Shown here: positions 24,002 to 32,417 of the stretch, piece by piece
Numbering within the stretch: position 1 is the first letter of the stretch
Layout: the number at the start of each line of letters is the position of its first letter
Assembly (NCBI RefSeq): GCF_003977665.1
Contig: NZ_RYYV01000002.1
Coordinates: 310,001 to 374,000, forward strand
Length of the DNA stretch: 64,000 nucleotides
Reading direction: 5' to 3'
Source: Dyella choica
GTDB lineage: Bacteria; Pseudomonadota; Gammaproteobacteria; Xanthomonadales; Rhodanobacteraceae
Translations under genes and position numbers: made by a program
Notes under the pieces: generated by a model
What the model saw: the letters and a program-made list of their open reading frames with translations, nothing else
The model's database searches: none
What the model was told of the DNA's origin: nothing

Positions 24002-24730
24002 TCAGTTCAGCACCAGGCCGGAGCCGGCCAACGCGCGCAATCCATCCACGTCCAGCACTTGAACTTCCCGGCGTTGTACGGAAATGAGATGGAGATCGTG
24101 CAGACGTGACAGCGCACGACTGACCGTTTCGTGTTTCAGGGCCAGGAAACTGGCCATGTCGATCCGGCTCATGCGCAGGATGAAATGTTTGGCGCTGTAA
24201 CCCAGATGGGCGTAGCGCGCCGCCACATCGAGCAGGAAGGCCGCCACACGACGCTCCGCCGCCAGCGTACCCAGCATCAGCATCCACGAACGATCACTGC
24301 GCACTTCGGCGGCCAGTGCGCCGGTGATGTAAGCCTGCAGCTCCGGCAGGTGCAGGCAGGCGCGCAATATGGCTGGATACGGCAACTCCCATGCCTCGCT
24401 GTCTTCCAGCGCGATCACGTCGCAGGAATAATTCTTCAGGCCAATCGACTCGGTCCCCATCAGGCTGCCGCGCATGCGGAAACCGGTCACCTGTTCGCGC
24501 CCGTCGTCGGCCAGTTCGCAGGTCTTGTAGGAGCCGGAGTGGACCAGATAGAGCGCCAGGAAAGGCTGGCCGGCATGATAGACCCCTTGGCCTGCTGCAT
24601 GCTTGCAGCGACGCACCGGCACGTGCTGGCGGATTGCCTCGATATCCAGACGATCGCCGTTGGCCAACGATAGAAATGCATTGGCTTCGGTCGCGGCTGC
24701 GGTACCGATGACAGACGTTGGCGCGTTCAT
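24002..24730 (-). CDS. Crp/Fnr-family regulator without an N-terminal Cys cluster
   Basis: ATG 24730 gives 242 residues; further upstream the frame runs into a REP. A cyclic-nucleotide-binding fold (about 45-150) is followed by a Crp-type helix-turn-helix with recognition helix KHETVSRALSRL, whose Glu and Ser-Arg match those of FNR that read TTGAT half-sites. The N-terminal Fe-S cysteines of FNR are absent: only Cys42 and one Cys near 115 remain, so it cannot hold FNR's 4Fe-4S cluster in the usual way. It may act like DNR or sense another signal. FNR boxes at 21091, 24974 and 26584 are its probable targets. Confidence 0.85.
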   Translation of the reverse strand: MNAPTSVIGTAAATEANAFLSLANGDRLDIEAIRQHVPVRRCKHAAGQGVYHAGQPFLALYLVHSGSYKTCELADDGREQVTGFRMRGSLMGTESIGLKNYSCDVIALEDSEAWELPYPAILRACLHLPELQAYITGALAAEVRSDRSWMLMLGTLAAERRVAAFLLDVAARYAHLGYSAKHFILRMSRIDMASFLALKHETVSRALSRLHDLHLISVQRREVQVLDVDGLRALAGSGLVLN

Positions 24731-24840
24731 GACGTTTTCCCCGAAAAACGCAGTTGCTGTTGACTGCAGGGTCGACTCTAGGCGCGTCGCGTAACGACCG
24801 AAGTTCCCGCCGGCAACGGTTTGTAACAGTCTGTAACAGC

Positions 24841-24911
24841 GCGTGGGCTGGGATGATAATCCCCGCTTTTCACGCGCCCCCCGATGCTGGGATTGCCATC
24901 CCAGCCTACGC
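24841..24911. repeat. REP pair in the regulator upstream region
   Basis: GCGTGGGCTGGGATGATAAT at 24841-24860 and the inverse ending CCCAGCCTACGC at 24911. One arm has G instead of A in the GTAG head. It sits between the Crp/Fnr gene and the GNAT gene; the other 200 bases of this space hold the promoters, including the FNR box at 24974. Confidence 0.8.
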
Positions 24912-24973
24912 ATGGCCTTGCGCGTTCAGTGCGCCATCAGGGGCCGCAGCTTCGGCGGCGATTTGGTTTCCAG

Positions 24974-25022
24974 TTGATTCCCGTCAAGTGCCCTCCGCCG
25001 GGATCCGGCTAAAAGAGGAAGC
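24974..25022 (+). promoter_or_regulatory. FNR-type class II promoter for the GNAT gene
   Basis: TTGAT-N4-GTCAA at 24974-24987 differs from the FNR consensus by one base. A -10-like TAAAAG follows at 25010-25015. The implied start near 25022 would place the box centre at about -41.5, exactly the spacing of class II FNR/Crp activation. Translation of the acetyltransferase begins at 25061. The geometry strengthens the site call. Confidence 0.65.
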
Positions 25023-25060
25023 GTAGTCCCTGGGGCACCACCCGAAGCGAGGTTCCGAGC

Positions 25061-25630
25061 ATGTCTTCCATCGCCAAACATTCCCCCGCGCCGAGCATCA
25101 CAGACTTCCCCGCCCTGAGCGGCGATCACTGGATCGAACCGTTGCGAGACGGCGCTCGGGTCTTGATTCGACCGCTGCGCGAGAGCGATCGGACGCTTGA
25201 AGAAGCGTTCATCCGCCGGCTGTCGCCCGAGGCGAGGCGCTACCGCTTTCTTGGCAACTTCAAAGAGCCCTGCAAACAGCTGCTCGACCGACTGATGCAC
25301 GTCGACTACACGCACGACATGGCCTTCGTGGCCCTGGCTCACGACGGTGGCCAATTGAGAGAGGTTGGCATCAGTCGCTATTCGGCCACCAGCGATGGCC
25401 AGCAATGCGAATGCGCGGTAACCGTGGCGGACGATTGGTGCCACCGCGGACTGGCCGTATTGCTGATGCGGCACCTGATCGACGTGGCGCGCAAGAACAA
25501 GTTCACACGGATGTTTTCGATCGACGACGCCACCAACGAACCGATGCGCGAACTGGCCGGCTTCCTGGGTTTCCAATGCGAATCCCTTCCGGACGACCCC
25601 AGGACGGTGATCCACTCCTTGTCGCTGTAA
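25061..25630 (+). CDS. GNAT-family N-acetyltransferase
   Basis: A 189-residue protein with the GNAT pattern: RVLIRPLRESDRTLEEAFIRRLSPEARRYRFLG near the start, VGISRYSATSDGQQCECAVTVADDWCHRGLAVLLMRHLIDVAR (strand 4 and the acetyl-CoA loop), then a terminal FLGF. The start RxLRxxD and CEVAVVVADxWQ-like centre match Gcn5-type domains found fused to or next to acyl-CoA synthetases and universal stress genes in Proteobacteria. The substrate may be a protein lysine. It is 18 bp from the next stress gene, so cotranscription under the FNR box is likely. Confidence 0.85.
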   Translation: MSSIAKHSPAPSITDFPALSGDHWIEPLRDGARVLIRPLRESDRTLEEAFIRRLSPEARRYRFLGNFKEPCKQLLDRLMHVDYTHDMAFVALAHDGGQLREVGISRYSATSDGQQCECAVTVADDWCHRGLAVLLMRHLIDVARKNKFTRMFSIDDATNEPMRELAGFLGFQCESLPDDPRTVIHSLSL

Positions 25631-25648
25631 GGCCGCCGGAGAACTTGC

Positions 25649-26533
25649 ATGAACATCGAAGCCTCCCGTCGAGCGAGTGCCGACGTATCACGCCAGCCGG
25701 CGCATGCCCCATCGAATTTCCACGACGTGCTGGCACTGGGCACCTCCGTGGCCCCGTGGAGTCCGGCGCTGCTGGCGGCTGTCGACATCGCCGCGCTGTG
25801 GAACAGCAATGTAACCGGCTGCTACGTTCCAGGCTGCCTGCGCGAACAACGCGCTCTAGAGGACGACCCAACGGTACTGAGCCTGTTGGCGGACATTGGA
25901 CAGGAATGGATCGACGATACCGAGGCATTTCAGACTTACGCAAAAGACCATGGTGCGCGTCATGCGGCCTGGATGGTGACACGTACGGCGATCGCACCCA
26001 CGTTGCGCAAGCTCGGCGCCTGGCATGACCTCGCTGTGCTCGAACGCGACATGGTGGACGAAACGCGCCTCTTCGACATTCTCGGCGAAGCCATGCTCTG
26101 CAGCCGAGTACCCTGCCTGGTGCTGCCTCAGGGCTGGAACAAGACCCTGCCGTTCAAGCGCATCGTCGTGGCCTGGAACGGCAGCTTCGAATCCACGCGC
26201 GCCCTGCATAGTGCATTGCCCCTGCTCCAGCTTGCCAGGGAAGTCAGCCTGATCAACGGGCACATCAGCGATCCCGATCCCAATCGACTCAGCGTGGCCG
26301 AACCGGATCCCATGATCTACATCATGCATCACGCCGTTGCCGCCAAGCCGCACTACCTCAACGTCTCCGCGGACGAAGCCGGCAAGGCCTTGCTGGATCG
26401 TACCCAGCATGAACATGCCGACCTGCTGGTCATGGGCGGTTATGGGCATTCGCGCATACGCGAACGCATACTTGGCGGCGCCACGCGACATGTCATGGCG
26501 CACGCCGGCATTCCGGTATTCATGCAGCATTGA
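25649..26533 (+). CDS. Universal stress protein, tandem type
   Basis: At 294 residues it is twice the length of a single UspA domain. The second domain has the strand PFKRIVVAWNGSFESTRAL and the ATP-loop GGYGHSRIRERILGGATRHVM; the first is degenerate and lacks this loop. Such tandem Usp proteins bind ATP and help survival under oxygen limitation and stationary phase in Pseudomonas and relatives. It follows the GNAT gene by 18 bp and probably belongs to the same FNR-controlled transcript. Confidence 0.88.
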   Translation: MNIEASRRASADVSRQPAHAPSNFHDVLALGTSVAPWSPALLAAVDIAALWNSNVTGCYVPGCLREQRALEDDPTVLSLLADIGQEWIDDTEAFQTYAKDHGARHAAWMVTRTAIAPTLRKLGAWHDLAVLERDMVDETRLFDILGEAMLCSRVPCLVLPQGWNKTLPFKRIVVAWNGSFESTRALHSALPLLQLAREVSLINGHISDPDPNRLSVAEPDPMIYIMHHAVAAKPHYLNVSADEAGKALLDRTQHEHADLLVMGGYGHSRIRERILGGATRHVMAHAGIPVFMQH

Positions 26534-26559
26534 GCGGAAAAGGTTGCCTGAAAGAAGGC

Positions 26560-26583
26560 CGGGATAGGCATCCAAGCCTACGC
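26560..26583. repeat. Degenerate half REP
   Basis: GGCCGGGATAGGCATCCAAG followed by CCTACG is recognisable as a single diverged REP arm. It directly abuts the FNR-like box at 26584. Confidence 0.45.
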
Positions 26584-26597
26584 TTGACGACGGTCAA
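26584..26597 (+). promoter_or_regulatory. FNR-like palindrome (TTGAC-N4-GTCAA)
   Basis: TTGAC (26584-26588), four bases, GTCAA (26593-26597): a symmetric variant of the FNR box with C/G at the last half-site position. It lies 71 bp before the universal stress protein start at 26668. No convincing -10 box could be read. It is the third site of this type in 6 kb. Confidence 0.5.
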
Positions 26598-26667
26598 TAC
26601 GCTTGTCTGCTCGTATCCCATCATGGTCGCCACCAAGTGCATGCATGAAATATCGAGGGGCCTGCCC

Positions 26668-27162
26668 ATGTCCATCAACGCCATCGAGACCAGTTCTGAA
26701 TCTTGCGCTGCACAGCCAACAGCCTTGTTCCGACGCATCCTGCTACCGATCGACGGCTCCGAGCTGTCGTTACGCGCCTTCGGCGTGGGCCTGGAGCTGG
26801 CCAAGTCCATCGGCGCCAAGATGGTAGTGATGCACGTGGTGCCCCCGTACAACGCTGTCGCCTACATGAGCGAATTTCTCGCTGCGGCAGAACTGGGCTA
26901 CAGCCAGCAAGCAGTAGAAAGTGCGTCGCGCTACCTGAGCGAGGCCAAGGGCAAGGCCAAGGAGGCCGGCGTAGCGTGCGAATGCCACTACATGTTCGGA
27001 GAACATCCTCACGAAGCCATCCTGGATGCCATCACTGAGCACCACTGTGACCTTATAGTGATGGCAACCCACGGCTGGCATGGCATGAACCGGCTGTTGC
27101 TGGGCAGCGAAACGCAGAAGGTGCTGACGAGCAGCTCGGTACCTGTGCTGGTGTGCCGATAG
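26668..27162 (+). CDS. Universal stress protein (UspA family)
   Basis: ATG 26668 follows GAGGGG by six bases; an in-frame ATG at 26641 would add nine residues. The 164-residue single Usp domain starts with FRRILLPIDGSELSLRAF and ends with the ATP-loop THGWHGMNRLLLGSETQKVL, both intact. Cytoplasmic stress protein, role probably in resistance to starvation, oxidants or low oxygen. An FNR-like palindrome lies 71 bp upstream, suggesting its own promoter apart from the preceding GNAT-Usp unit. Confidence 0.9.
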   Translation: MSINAIETSSESCAAQPTALFRRILLPIDGSELSLRAFGVGLELAKSIGAKMVVMHVVPPYNAVAYMSEFLAAAELGYSQQAVESASRYLSEAKGKAKEAGVACECHYMFGEHPHEAILDAITEHHCDLIVMATHGWHGMNRLLLGSETQKVLTSSSVPVLVCR

Positions 27163-27315
27163 GTCTGAGATTGCCGGTCGTCCCAGGGCATCCGAAGAAG
27201 AAGAAATGAAGACGCTGATGATGAATTGACGACCGATTGAGCATGGGCAGCCGACGACGAGCGTTGGTCGCTCGCCGCGGCCACATGCGGCGTTTGATTG
27301 CGAAGCGGGTATTAC

Positions 27316-28089
27316 TCAGGCGATCGAATAGCCGCCATCGACCAACAGGCCATGGCCGGAGACGAAAGACGCATCATCGGAGCTCAGAAAAGCCACCGTT
27401 TTGGCCACTTCTTCGGCCGATCCCGCTCGACCAGGTACCGTGGACGCGGCGAAATCGTCCTTGGCTTGCGCACTCGGCCAGATGCGATCCTGGAAAGGGG
27501 TATCGATGATGCCGGGATTGACCGCATTGACCCGGATACCCTGCTTGAACAGTTCGATGGACGCGGTCTTGGTCAAGCCGAGCACCGCATGTTTGCTGGC
27601 GATGTACAGGCCTGCATTCGCGAACCCGATCACGCCGCCCATCGAGGCGTTGTTGATGATGACGCCACCGCCCTGCTCCAGCATGGCCTTGGCTTCGTAT
27701 TTCATCGACCAGAACACACCCCGAACGTTGGCGTTGAAGACGGTGTCGTAGATCGCGGTGGTTTGCTCGACGAACGGAGTGAACTCACCCTCCGTGCCGG
27801 CGTTGTTGAAAGCGATGTCGAGTCGGCCATAGGTCTGCATGGTTTTCGCAACCAGATCCATCACGTCCTGTTCGACATTGATGTCCGCGACCACTGCTGT
27901 TGCTTCATAACCGTTGCCTTTGATCTGGGCGGCGAGCGCCTCGATCTCAGCCTGGCGACGGGCGCTGACGACCACTTTTGCGCCACGACGCGCAAGCTCC
28001 AAGGCCGTGGCACGGCCAATACCCGAGCTCGCGCCGGTAACCAGGGCAACCTTTCCGGACAGGGACTGAGGGGCAGCCATCGTATTCAT
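27316..28089 (-). CDS. Short-chain dehydrogenase/reductase (SDR)
   Basis: A 257-residue classical SDR: NAD(P) loop TGASSGIG near residue 19, NNAG near 95, catalytic Ser in NNASMGG, and the YIASK catalytic pair near 158-162, then NPGIIDTPF and the closing GHGLLVDGGYS. It reduces or oxidises an alcohol/ketone substrate that cannot be named. The Arg in SARRQAE after the second strand suggests NADP preference. It is divergent from a LysR gene; the 143-bp space holds two inverted repeats, so LysR probably activates it in response to its substrate. Confidence 0.92.
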   Translation of the reverse strand: MNTMAAPQSLSGKVALVTGASSGIGRATALELARRGAKVVVSARRQAEIEALAAQIKGNGYEATAVVADINVEQDVMDLVAKTMQTYGRLDIAFNNAGTEGEFTPFVEQTTAIYDTVFNANVRGVFWSMKYEAKAMLEQGGGVIINNASMGGVIGFANAGLYIASKHAVLGLTKTASIELFKQGIRVNAVNPGIIDTPFQDRIWPSAQAKDDFAASTVPGRAGSAEEVAKTVAFLSSDDASFVSGHGLLVDGGYSIA

Positions 28090-28191
28090 ACTTATTCTCC
28101 AGAATCAAAGTGTTGGGATCTCGATGGCCAAACAAGAGCGTGCGGCCGCGAGGACTTGGACGCTATTCTGGGATTCGCGATTGTCATGATA

Positions 28192-28231
28192 AAGTACGCA
28201 GTACTTGCCACAATAATGAATGGAATTCATT
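28192..28231. promoter_or_regulatory. LysR-type operator region, two inverted repeats
   Basis: AAGTAC-N3-GTACTT (28192-28206) and AATGAAT-N3-ATTCATT (28215-28231) lie just before the LysR start at 28233 in the space shared with the divergent SDR gene. Both are perfect palindromes in otherwise plain AT-rich sequence. The second touches the LysR start codon, fitting autorepression. Confidence 0.6.
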
Positions 28232-28232
28232 A

Positions 28233-29117
28233 ATGGACCCGACCGAACTGGCTGAGCTCACCGTCTTCGTGGCGGTCGCAAAACATCTCAGTTTTCGTCA
28301 GGCCGCCACCGAACGCGGCACGTCCGCGTCGGCGATCAGCCATTCGGTGCGCAGCCTTGAAGCGCGCGTAGGCGTGCGCCTCTTTCACCGCACAACGCGC
28401 AGCGTCTCGCTCACGGATGCCGGCGAGATGCTCTTCGCCAGGTTGGAGCCGGCCATTCAGGATGTACGCGCGGCCGTGGATCAGCTCAATGCGTTTCGCG
28501 ACACGCCGATCGGCAAGATTCGCATCAATGTGCCGAACTCCATCGCCACCTACGTACTCGGTGACGCCATGCAGACACTTCTGACGCGCAATCCGGGCTT
28601 GAAGCTCGAAGTGGTCGCAACGGACGCCCTGGTCGACATCGTGGAGGAAGGATTCGATGCCGGGATCCGTTTCGGCGAACGCTTGTCGCCGGACGTGGTC
28701 GCCGTTCGTATCAAGCCGACCTTCCGCTTCATCGTCGTCGGCTCACCGGGCTACTTCGAAAAGAAGTCGATCCCCCAGACGCCGCACGATCTACATGAGC
28801 ATGATTGCATTCGATATGCGTTCCCCAGCGGCGCGCTGTTGAACTGGGAGTTCAGCAAGGACGGTGAGACCCTCCAAGTCGAAGTCGCTGGCACCCTCAC
28901 TGTCGATAGCCAGGAATTGATGACCGATGCAGCGGCACGCGGATTGGGTTTGGCCTACATCTGGACAGATCGAGCAGAGCCTTACCTACGCGATGGCCGA
29001 CTGCGATCGTGCCTGGAGGACTGGTGCACGCTCGATGAGAGTCTGTTTCTGTATTTTCCAAGCCGTAAACATCAATCAGCCGGTCTGCGGGCGCTGATCG
29101 AGGTCATGAAGGCATGA
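28233..29117 (+). CDS. LysR-family transcriptional regulator
   Basis: A 294-residue LysR protein: N-terminal helix-turn-helix ELTVFVAVAKHLSFRQAATERGTSASAISHSVRSLEARVGVRLFHRTTRSVSLT split as usual, then a periplasmic-binding-like effector domain (IGKIRINVPNSIATYVLGDAM, EEGFDAGIRFGERLSPD). This belongs to the AaeR/CrgA-like group next to SDR genes. It is the probable regulator of the divergent SDR at 27316. Its effector is unknown. Confidence 0.93.
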   Translation: MDPTELAELTVFVAVAKHLSFRQAATERGTSASAISHSVRSLEARVGVRLFHRTTRSVSLTDAGEMLFARLEPAIQDVRAAVDQLNAFRDTPIGKIRINVPNSIATYVLGDAMQTLLTRNPGLKLEVVATDALVDIVEEGFDAGIRFGERLSPDVVAVRIKPTFRFIVVGSPGYFEKKSIPQTPHDLHEHDCIRYAFPSGALLNWEFSKDGETLQVEVAGTLTVDSQELMTDAAARGLGLAYIWTDRAEPYLRDGRLRSCLEDWCTLDESLFLYFPSRKHQSAGLRALIEVMKA

Positions 29118-29123
29118 CATTGT

Positions 29124-29162
29124 CTACAGCAGGCCGAGCTGGGTAGCTGTCAGTCGCCATTC
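29124..29162 (-). pseudogene. Possible C-terminal scrap of a LuxR-type regulator
   Basis: On the minus strand the last codons read LTATQLGLL then stop. These resemble the end of the LuxR/HD protein at 16950 (LKATQLGLL), and the DNA matches in about 24 of 30 bases. An in-frame stop lies three codons upstream, so nothing longer survives. Too short to be certain; chance similarity of common LuxR ends to random sequence cannot be excluded. Confidence 0.25.
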
Positions 29163-29202
29163 TCATCATCGCTGCGAAACCAAAACAGCCAAGCCGCCAC
29201 CA

Positions 29203-29227
29203 GCTGGGATTTTCATCCCAGCCTACG
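29203..29227. repeat. Single REP unit
   Basis: GCTGGGATTTTCATCCCAGC followed by CTACG: one complete hairpin and head, without an inverted partner. It lies directly downstream of the large sensor kinase (stop 29234), where it could protect or end the transcript. Confidence 0.75.
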
Positions 29228-29233
29228 ACAAGA

Positions 29234-32200
29234 TTAGCGCCCTGCGCCAAGCAGCCTTGACAGCCACGACCTGCGCACGGTGAGTTCATCGGCATAGGCA
29301 ACGGCGGCCGGCACCTTCACTTCAATCTCCGTGCCATGCTGAGGACGTGCGCTGATGGTCAAGTTTGCCTTGATGTTCGCCGCCCGTTCGCGCATGGAGG
29401 GGAGCCCCCAGTGTCCGGGCCGAAGGCCCTTCTCAAGCACATTTGCGTCGATGCCGACACCGTCGTCCCGGATCCGCACACTGAATTGCCTGAAGCCGTA
29501 GTCGATCTCGACCTCGACTTCATCGGCATGGGCGTGCTGGAAGGCATTGAGCAATGCCTCGCGCACAATCAGCCGCACTTCGTCATCGACCACCGGTTCC
29601 AGGTCGCGGGCCTCCCCCACCCTAACCAGCCTGAACGCTACTGCGTGGTCGGTCGACAACGTCTCGCCAAGCTCCGCAAGGCCGCGGTCGAGGCCCTGTC
29701 TGGAACGCGTGCGCAGACCACTGACGCGGTTGCGCCCCTCGTCCAGAATGACTTCGGCGCGATCCAGCGCATCGTCCAACTGTGTGCGTACCGGCTCTTC
29801 CTCGGGCAGCCGTTGATTCGCTACATGGATATTCAAAACCAATCCGTGGATTCCCTGCAGCAGCGTATCGTGCAAGTCGCGCGCGATCCGTTCGCGCTCA
29901 TTGTGGCGTTCCTGCATGCGAGCTCGAAGGCGCTCATTGGACATACGCACATAGGCAAGCACAGCCAACCACGCCATGACCAAGGCAAGCATGGCGCACA
30001 CCAGCTTGAACGCAATGGTTTGATAGAACGCTGGGGCAATGGAGAAGGACAGCCTTCCCGGCAGAGTGCTTGAAACGCCATCTTCGTTGATGGCGATCAC
30101 CTGGAAGGTGTAATGACCCGGCTCCAGGTTGGTGTAGTACGCAGACCGGCGCGTGCCCGCATCCTGCCACCCCTTGTCGACGCCTTCGAGCTGATAGCGG
30201 AAATGCACGCGGTCCGGGCGAGTCATGGACGCCACCGTGTAATCGATCCGCAGATTTCTGGTCAGCTTCGGCAAGACCGGCCTGGAATCGACCGCGTAGT
30301 CAACTTCACCGGCCTGCAATGCCTGCACGTGCACCGGGGGGACCAGCCGGTTGCGAAGGATATGCTTGGGATCGATCCAGGAGACACCCGCCAGCGTCGA
30401 CACCCAGATGCGTCCGTCCTGGCTCTGCGCCAAGGTCGGACCGGGGCGTATCAGCGCCGCGAGGCCGTTCGTTATGCCGTCGCTTTCGTCGAACCGCTCG
30501 AAGCGGACCTGGTATTGGGGGTCTGCACGTACAAGGGCGATCTCCCGCGCATCTATGCGATAAACGCCGTGCTGGGAATTCAGCCAAAGCTCACCTTCCT
30601 TGGTCTCGAGAATGCCGGAGGTCGCTGCGAAATCTTCGCCCCCCACCCCGTGAAGCGCATGAAAACGACCCTCCTGAAAAAATACGACAGCCTTGTCGCC
30701 TGACACCCACAACGTCGAACCGCGAACGAATAGAGCCAGCGGGTTACCAACGCTCAGCCCATCATTCGCGGTAAACAGCTTGATCACGTTGTTTTCGAGC
30801 AGCGCAAGGCGGCTTCTGACATAGACAAACCACAAGCGGCCTTGCTCGTCCTTCAAAATACGCGTCGCCGGCTCCATGGGCAGATCACGCTGCCCGCCAT
30901 TGATGATCCAGTTGCCGTTCTTGTATTCGAACAGGCCAACCTGCGCCATGGAAAGCCAAAGCCCCGATGTCGCATCGCCCGTCAGGCTCTGACAGCGATC
31001 CCCCTTGTGATCAGCACCGGGCGGTAGCGGCAGCGTGGTCGTGTGCCCACCTGACAGGCCGTATACGGCGTCCTTCCCGACCATCCACAAGGTTCCCCTG
31101 CCATCATCGCGCAAGCAATAAATGGACGGCGTGGGACTGTCTATTTTCGTGGTGCCGGTGTCTGCCGAAACCAACCCATGATTGAGGCCGCCGATCCAGA
31201 CGCCGCCGCCATGATTGGGCTCCAGAACCGGCCAGTAAGAGTATTCACCGGTTGAGAGCGGCGCGAATTTCGTGCGGCTCAACTTCATGATGCCGAGGGT
31301 GGTAGCGGCCCAGACGTTGCCCTCCTGGTCGGCCAGGAAATGATTCACGCCAAACGAGGTGTCCGTGTAGACGGGGAAAAATTCCTCGACCGGCGTCCGG
31401 CCACTGGGGGTGTCGATCCAACGGAAGCGACCCAGGCCCCTGCCCAGCTTTTCGAACCAAAGTGCCCCCGCAGCATCCGTCAAGGTGGGCGTGAAGGGAT
31501 AATCGGGTCCGCGAGGAAGGCGTTCGCCGAATGGCAGGTCGAAAGGCAGAAGCAATGCTTCTTCGCGCTGGGCCGGCTCGAAATGAGAAGACCCCGCCCG
31601 CATCACAAAAGCCGCATGCTCGGTGATGACCCAAAGCGCTCCCTTTCGCTGCCCCATCCACCACGGGGGCGTTCCATCATAGCCCTCAGCAACGCCGGCC
31701 TTGATCCAGCGCCCCCCGGCAAACACCAGCAGCGCATGCGTTGCGCCCGCGTAAAGCCTGCCATCCGGGCCTCGCGCTATGGCGAACACGGCACTCTGGT
31801 CGAGCTCGTGAATGTCGAAGTTTTCGATGTGACCGTCGTGAAGTCGACTGATGCCGCCAAACGTCAGACCTATCCACAAATCGCCATTCGGATCGGCAAA
31901 CAACGCATAGACGACGGGCGAAGAGAGCTCCCTGGTATAACGATCGTCAAAGTTGGCGCCATCGAATCGGATCAATCCGCTTTCCGTTCCCAGCCAGAGA
32001 AACCCATCCCTGGTTTGCGCCATCGAGACGACCACGCTTTTGGGAGCGCCGTCCCGTTCCGTCCACATCGTTTGATGGAACTGCTTGACATCGATATTCA
32101 ACGAGGACGCGTCCGGCTTCTGCGCTGGCGGCTGGACCTCATAGAAGCCGTACCGAAAGGCCAGCTCGGGGGGCGACGCCAAGTAGCTGACCGGCCCGGT

Positions 32201-32362
32201 CGAAAGTGGCGCCGGCCTGGTCTGGTCCCCTGAAGCAGGTGGCGCAGACGACTGCGCCAGCGTAATGGCCGACTGCACCATTCCAACGACTACGAGCGCC
32301 ACCAACGCGATTGTCCTTGCGAGGCAGGACATGCCTCCGTCAACCGTTCTTATTATCGTCAT
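29234..32362 (-). CDS. Y_Y_Y-type sensor histidine kinase with periplasmic beta-propellers
   Basis: About 1042 residues from ATG 32362 (MTIIRTVDGG); an ATG at 32332 is an alternative. A signal/anchor (LARTIALVALVVVGMVQSA) leads into propeller repeats of the Reg_prop type (DGFLWLGTESGLIRFDG, DPNGDLWIGLTFGGISRL, GRLYAG, GNVWAATTLGIMKL) over about 60-690, a Y_Y_Y domain (about 715-780, VHFRYQLEGVDKGWQDAG), one membrane helix, and a NarX-type kinase with H830 in ARDLHDTLLQG and HATPase motif DDGVGID. It reads an extracellular or periplasmic compound, often a sugar or polymer. The NarL-type regulator at 34185 is the likely partner. Confidence 0.9.
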   Translation of the reverse strand: MTIIRTVDGGMSCLARTIALVALVVVGMVQSAITLAQSSAPPASGDQTRPAPLSTGPVSYLASPPELAFRYGFYEVQPPAQKPDASSLNIDVKQFHQTMWTERDGAPKSVVVSMAQTRDGFLWLGTESGLIRFDGANFDDRYTRELSSPVVYALFADPNGDLWIGLTFGGISRLHDGHIENFDIHELDQSAVFAIARGPDGRLYAGATHALLVFAGGRWIKAGVAEGYDGTPPWWMGQRKGALWVITEHAAFVMRAGSSHFEPAQREEALLLPFDLPFGERLPRGPDYPFTPTLTDAAGALWFEKLGRGLGRFRWIDTPSGRTPVEEFFPVYTDTSFGVNHFLADQEGNVWAATTLGIMKLSRTKFAPLSTGEYSYWPVLEPNHGGGVWIGGLNHGLVSADTGTTKIDSPTPSIYCLRDDGRGTLWMVGKDAVYGLSGGHTTTLPLPPGADHKGDRCQSLTGDATSGLWLSMAQVGLFEYKNGNWIINGGQRDLPMEPATRILKDEQGRLWFVYVRSRLALLENNVIKLFTANDGLSVGNPLALFVRGSTLWVSGDKAVVFFQEGRFHALHGVGGEDFAATSGILETKEGELWLNSQHGVYRIDAREIALVRADPQYQVRFERFDESDGITNGLAALIRPGPTLAQSQDGRIWVSTLAGVSWIDPKHILRNRLVPPVHVQALQAGEVDYAVDSRPVLPKLTRNLRIDYTVASMTRPDRVHFRYQLEGVDKGWQDAGTRRSAYYTNLEPGHYTFQVIAINEDGVSSTLPGRLSFSIAPAFYQTIAFKLVCAMLALVMAWLAVLAYVRMSNERLRARMQERHNERERIARDLHDTLLQGIHGLVLNIHVANQRLPEEEPVRTQLDDALDRAEVILDEGRNRVSGLRTRSRQGLDRGLAELGETLSTDHAVAFRLVRVGEARDLEPVVDDEVRLIVREALLNAFQHAHADEVEVEIDYGFRQFSVRIRDDGVGIDANVLEKGLRPGHWGLPSMRERAANIKANLTISARPQHGTEIEVKVPAAVAYADELTVRRSWLSRLLGAGR

Positions 32363-32417
32363 GCCCAAAACCTGCCACTTCACACTGCGCAAGCATGTTA
32401 CCCCACGCCGCTTCAAA

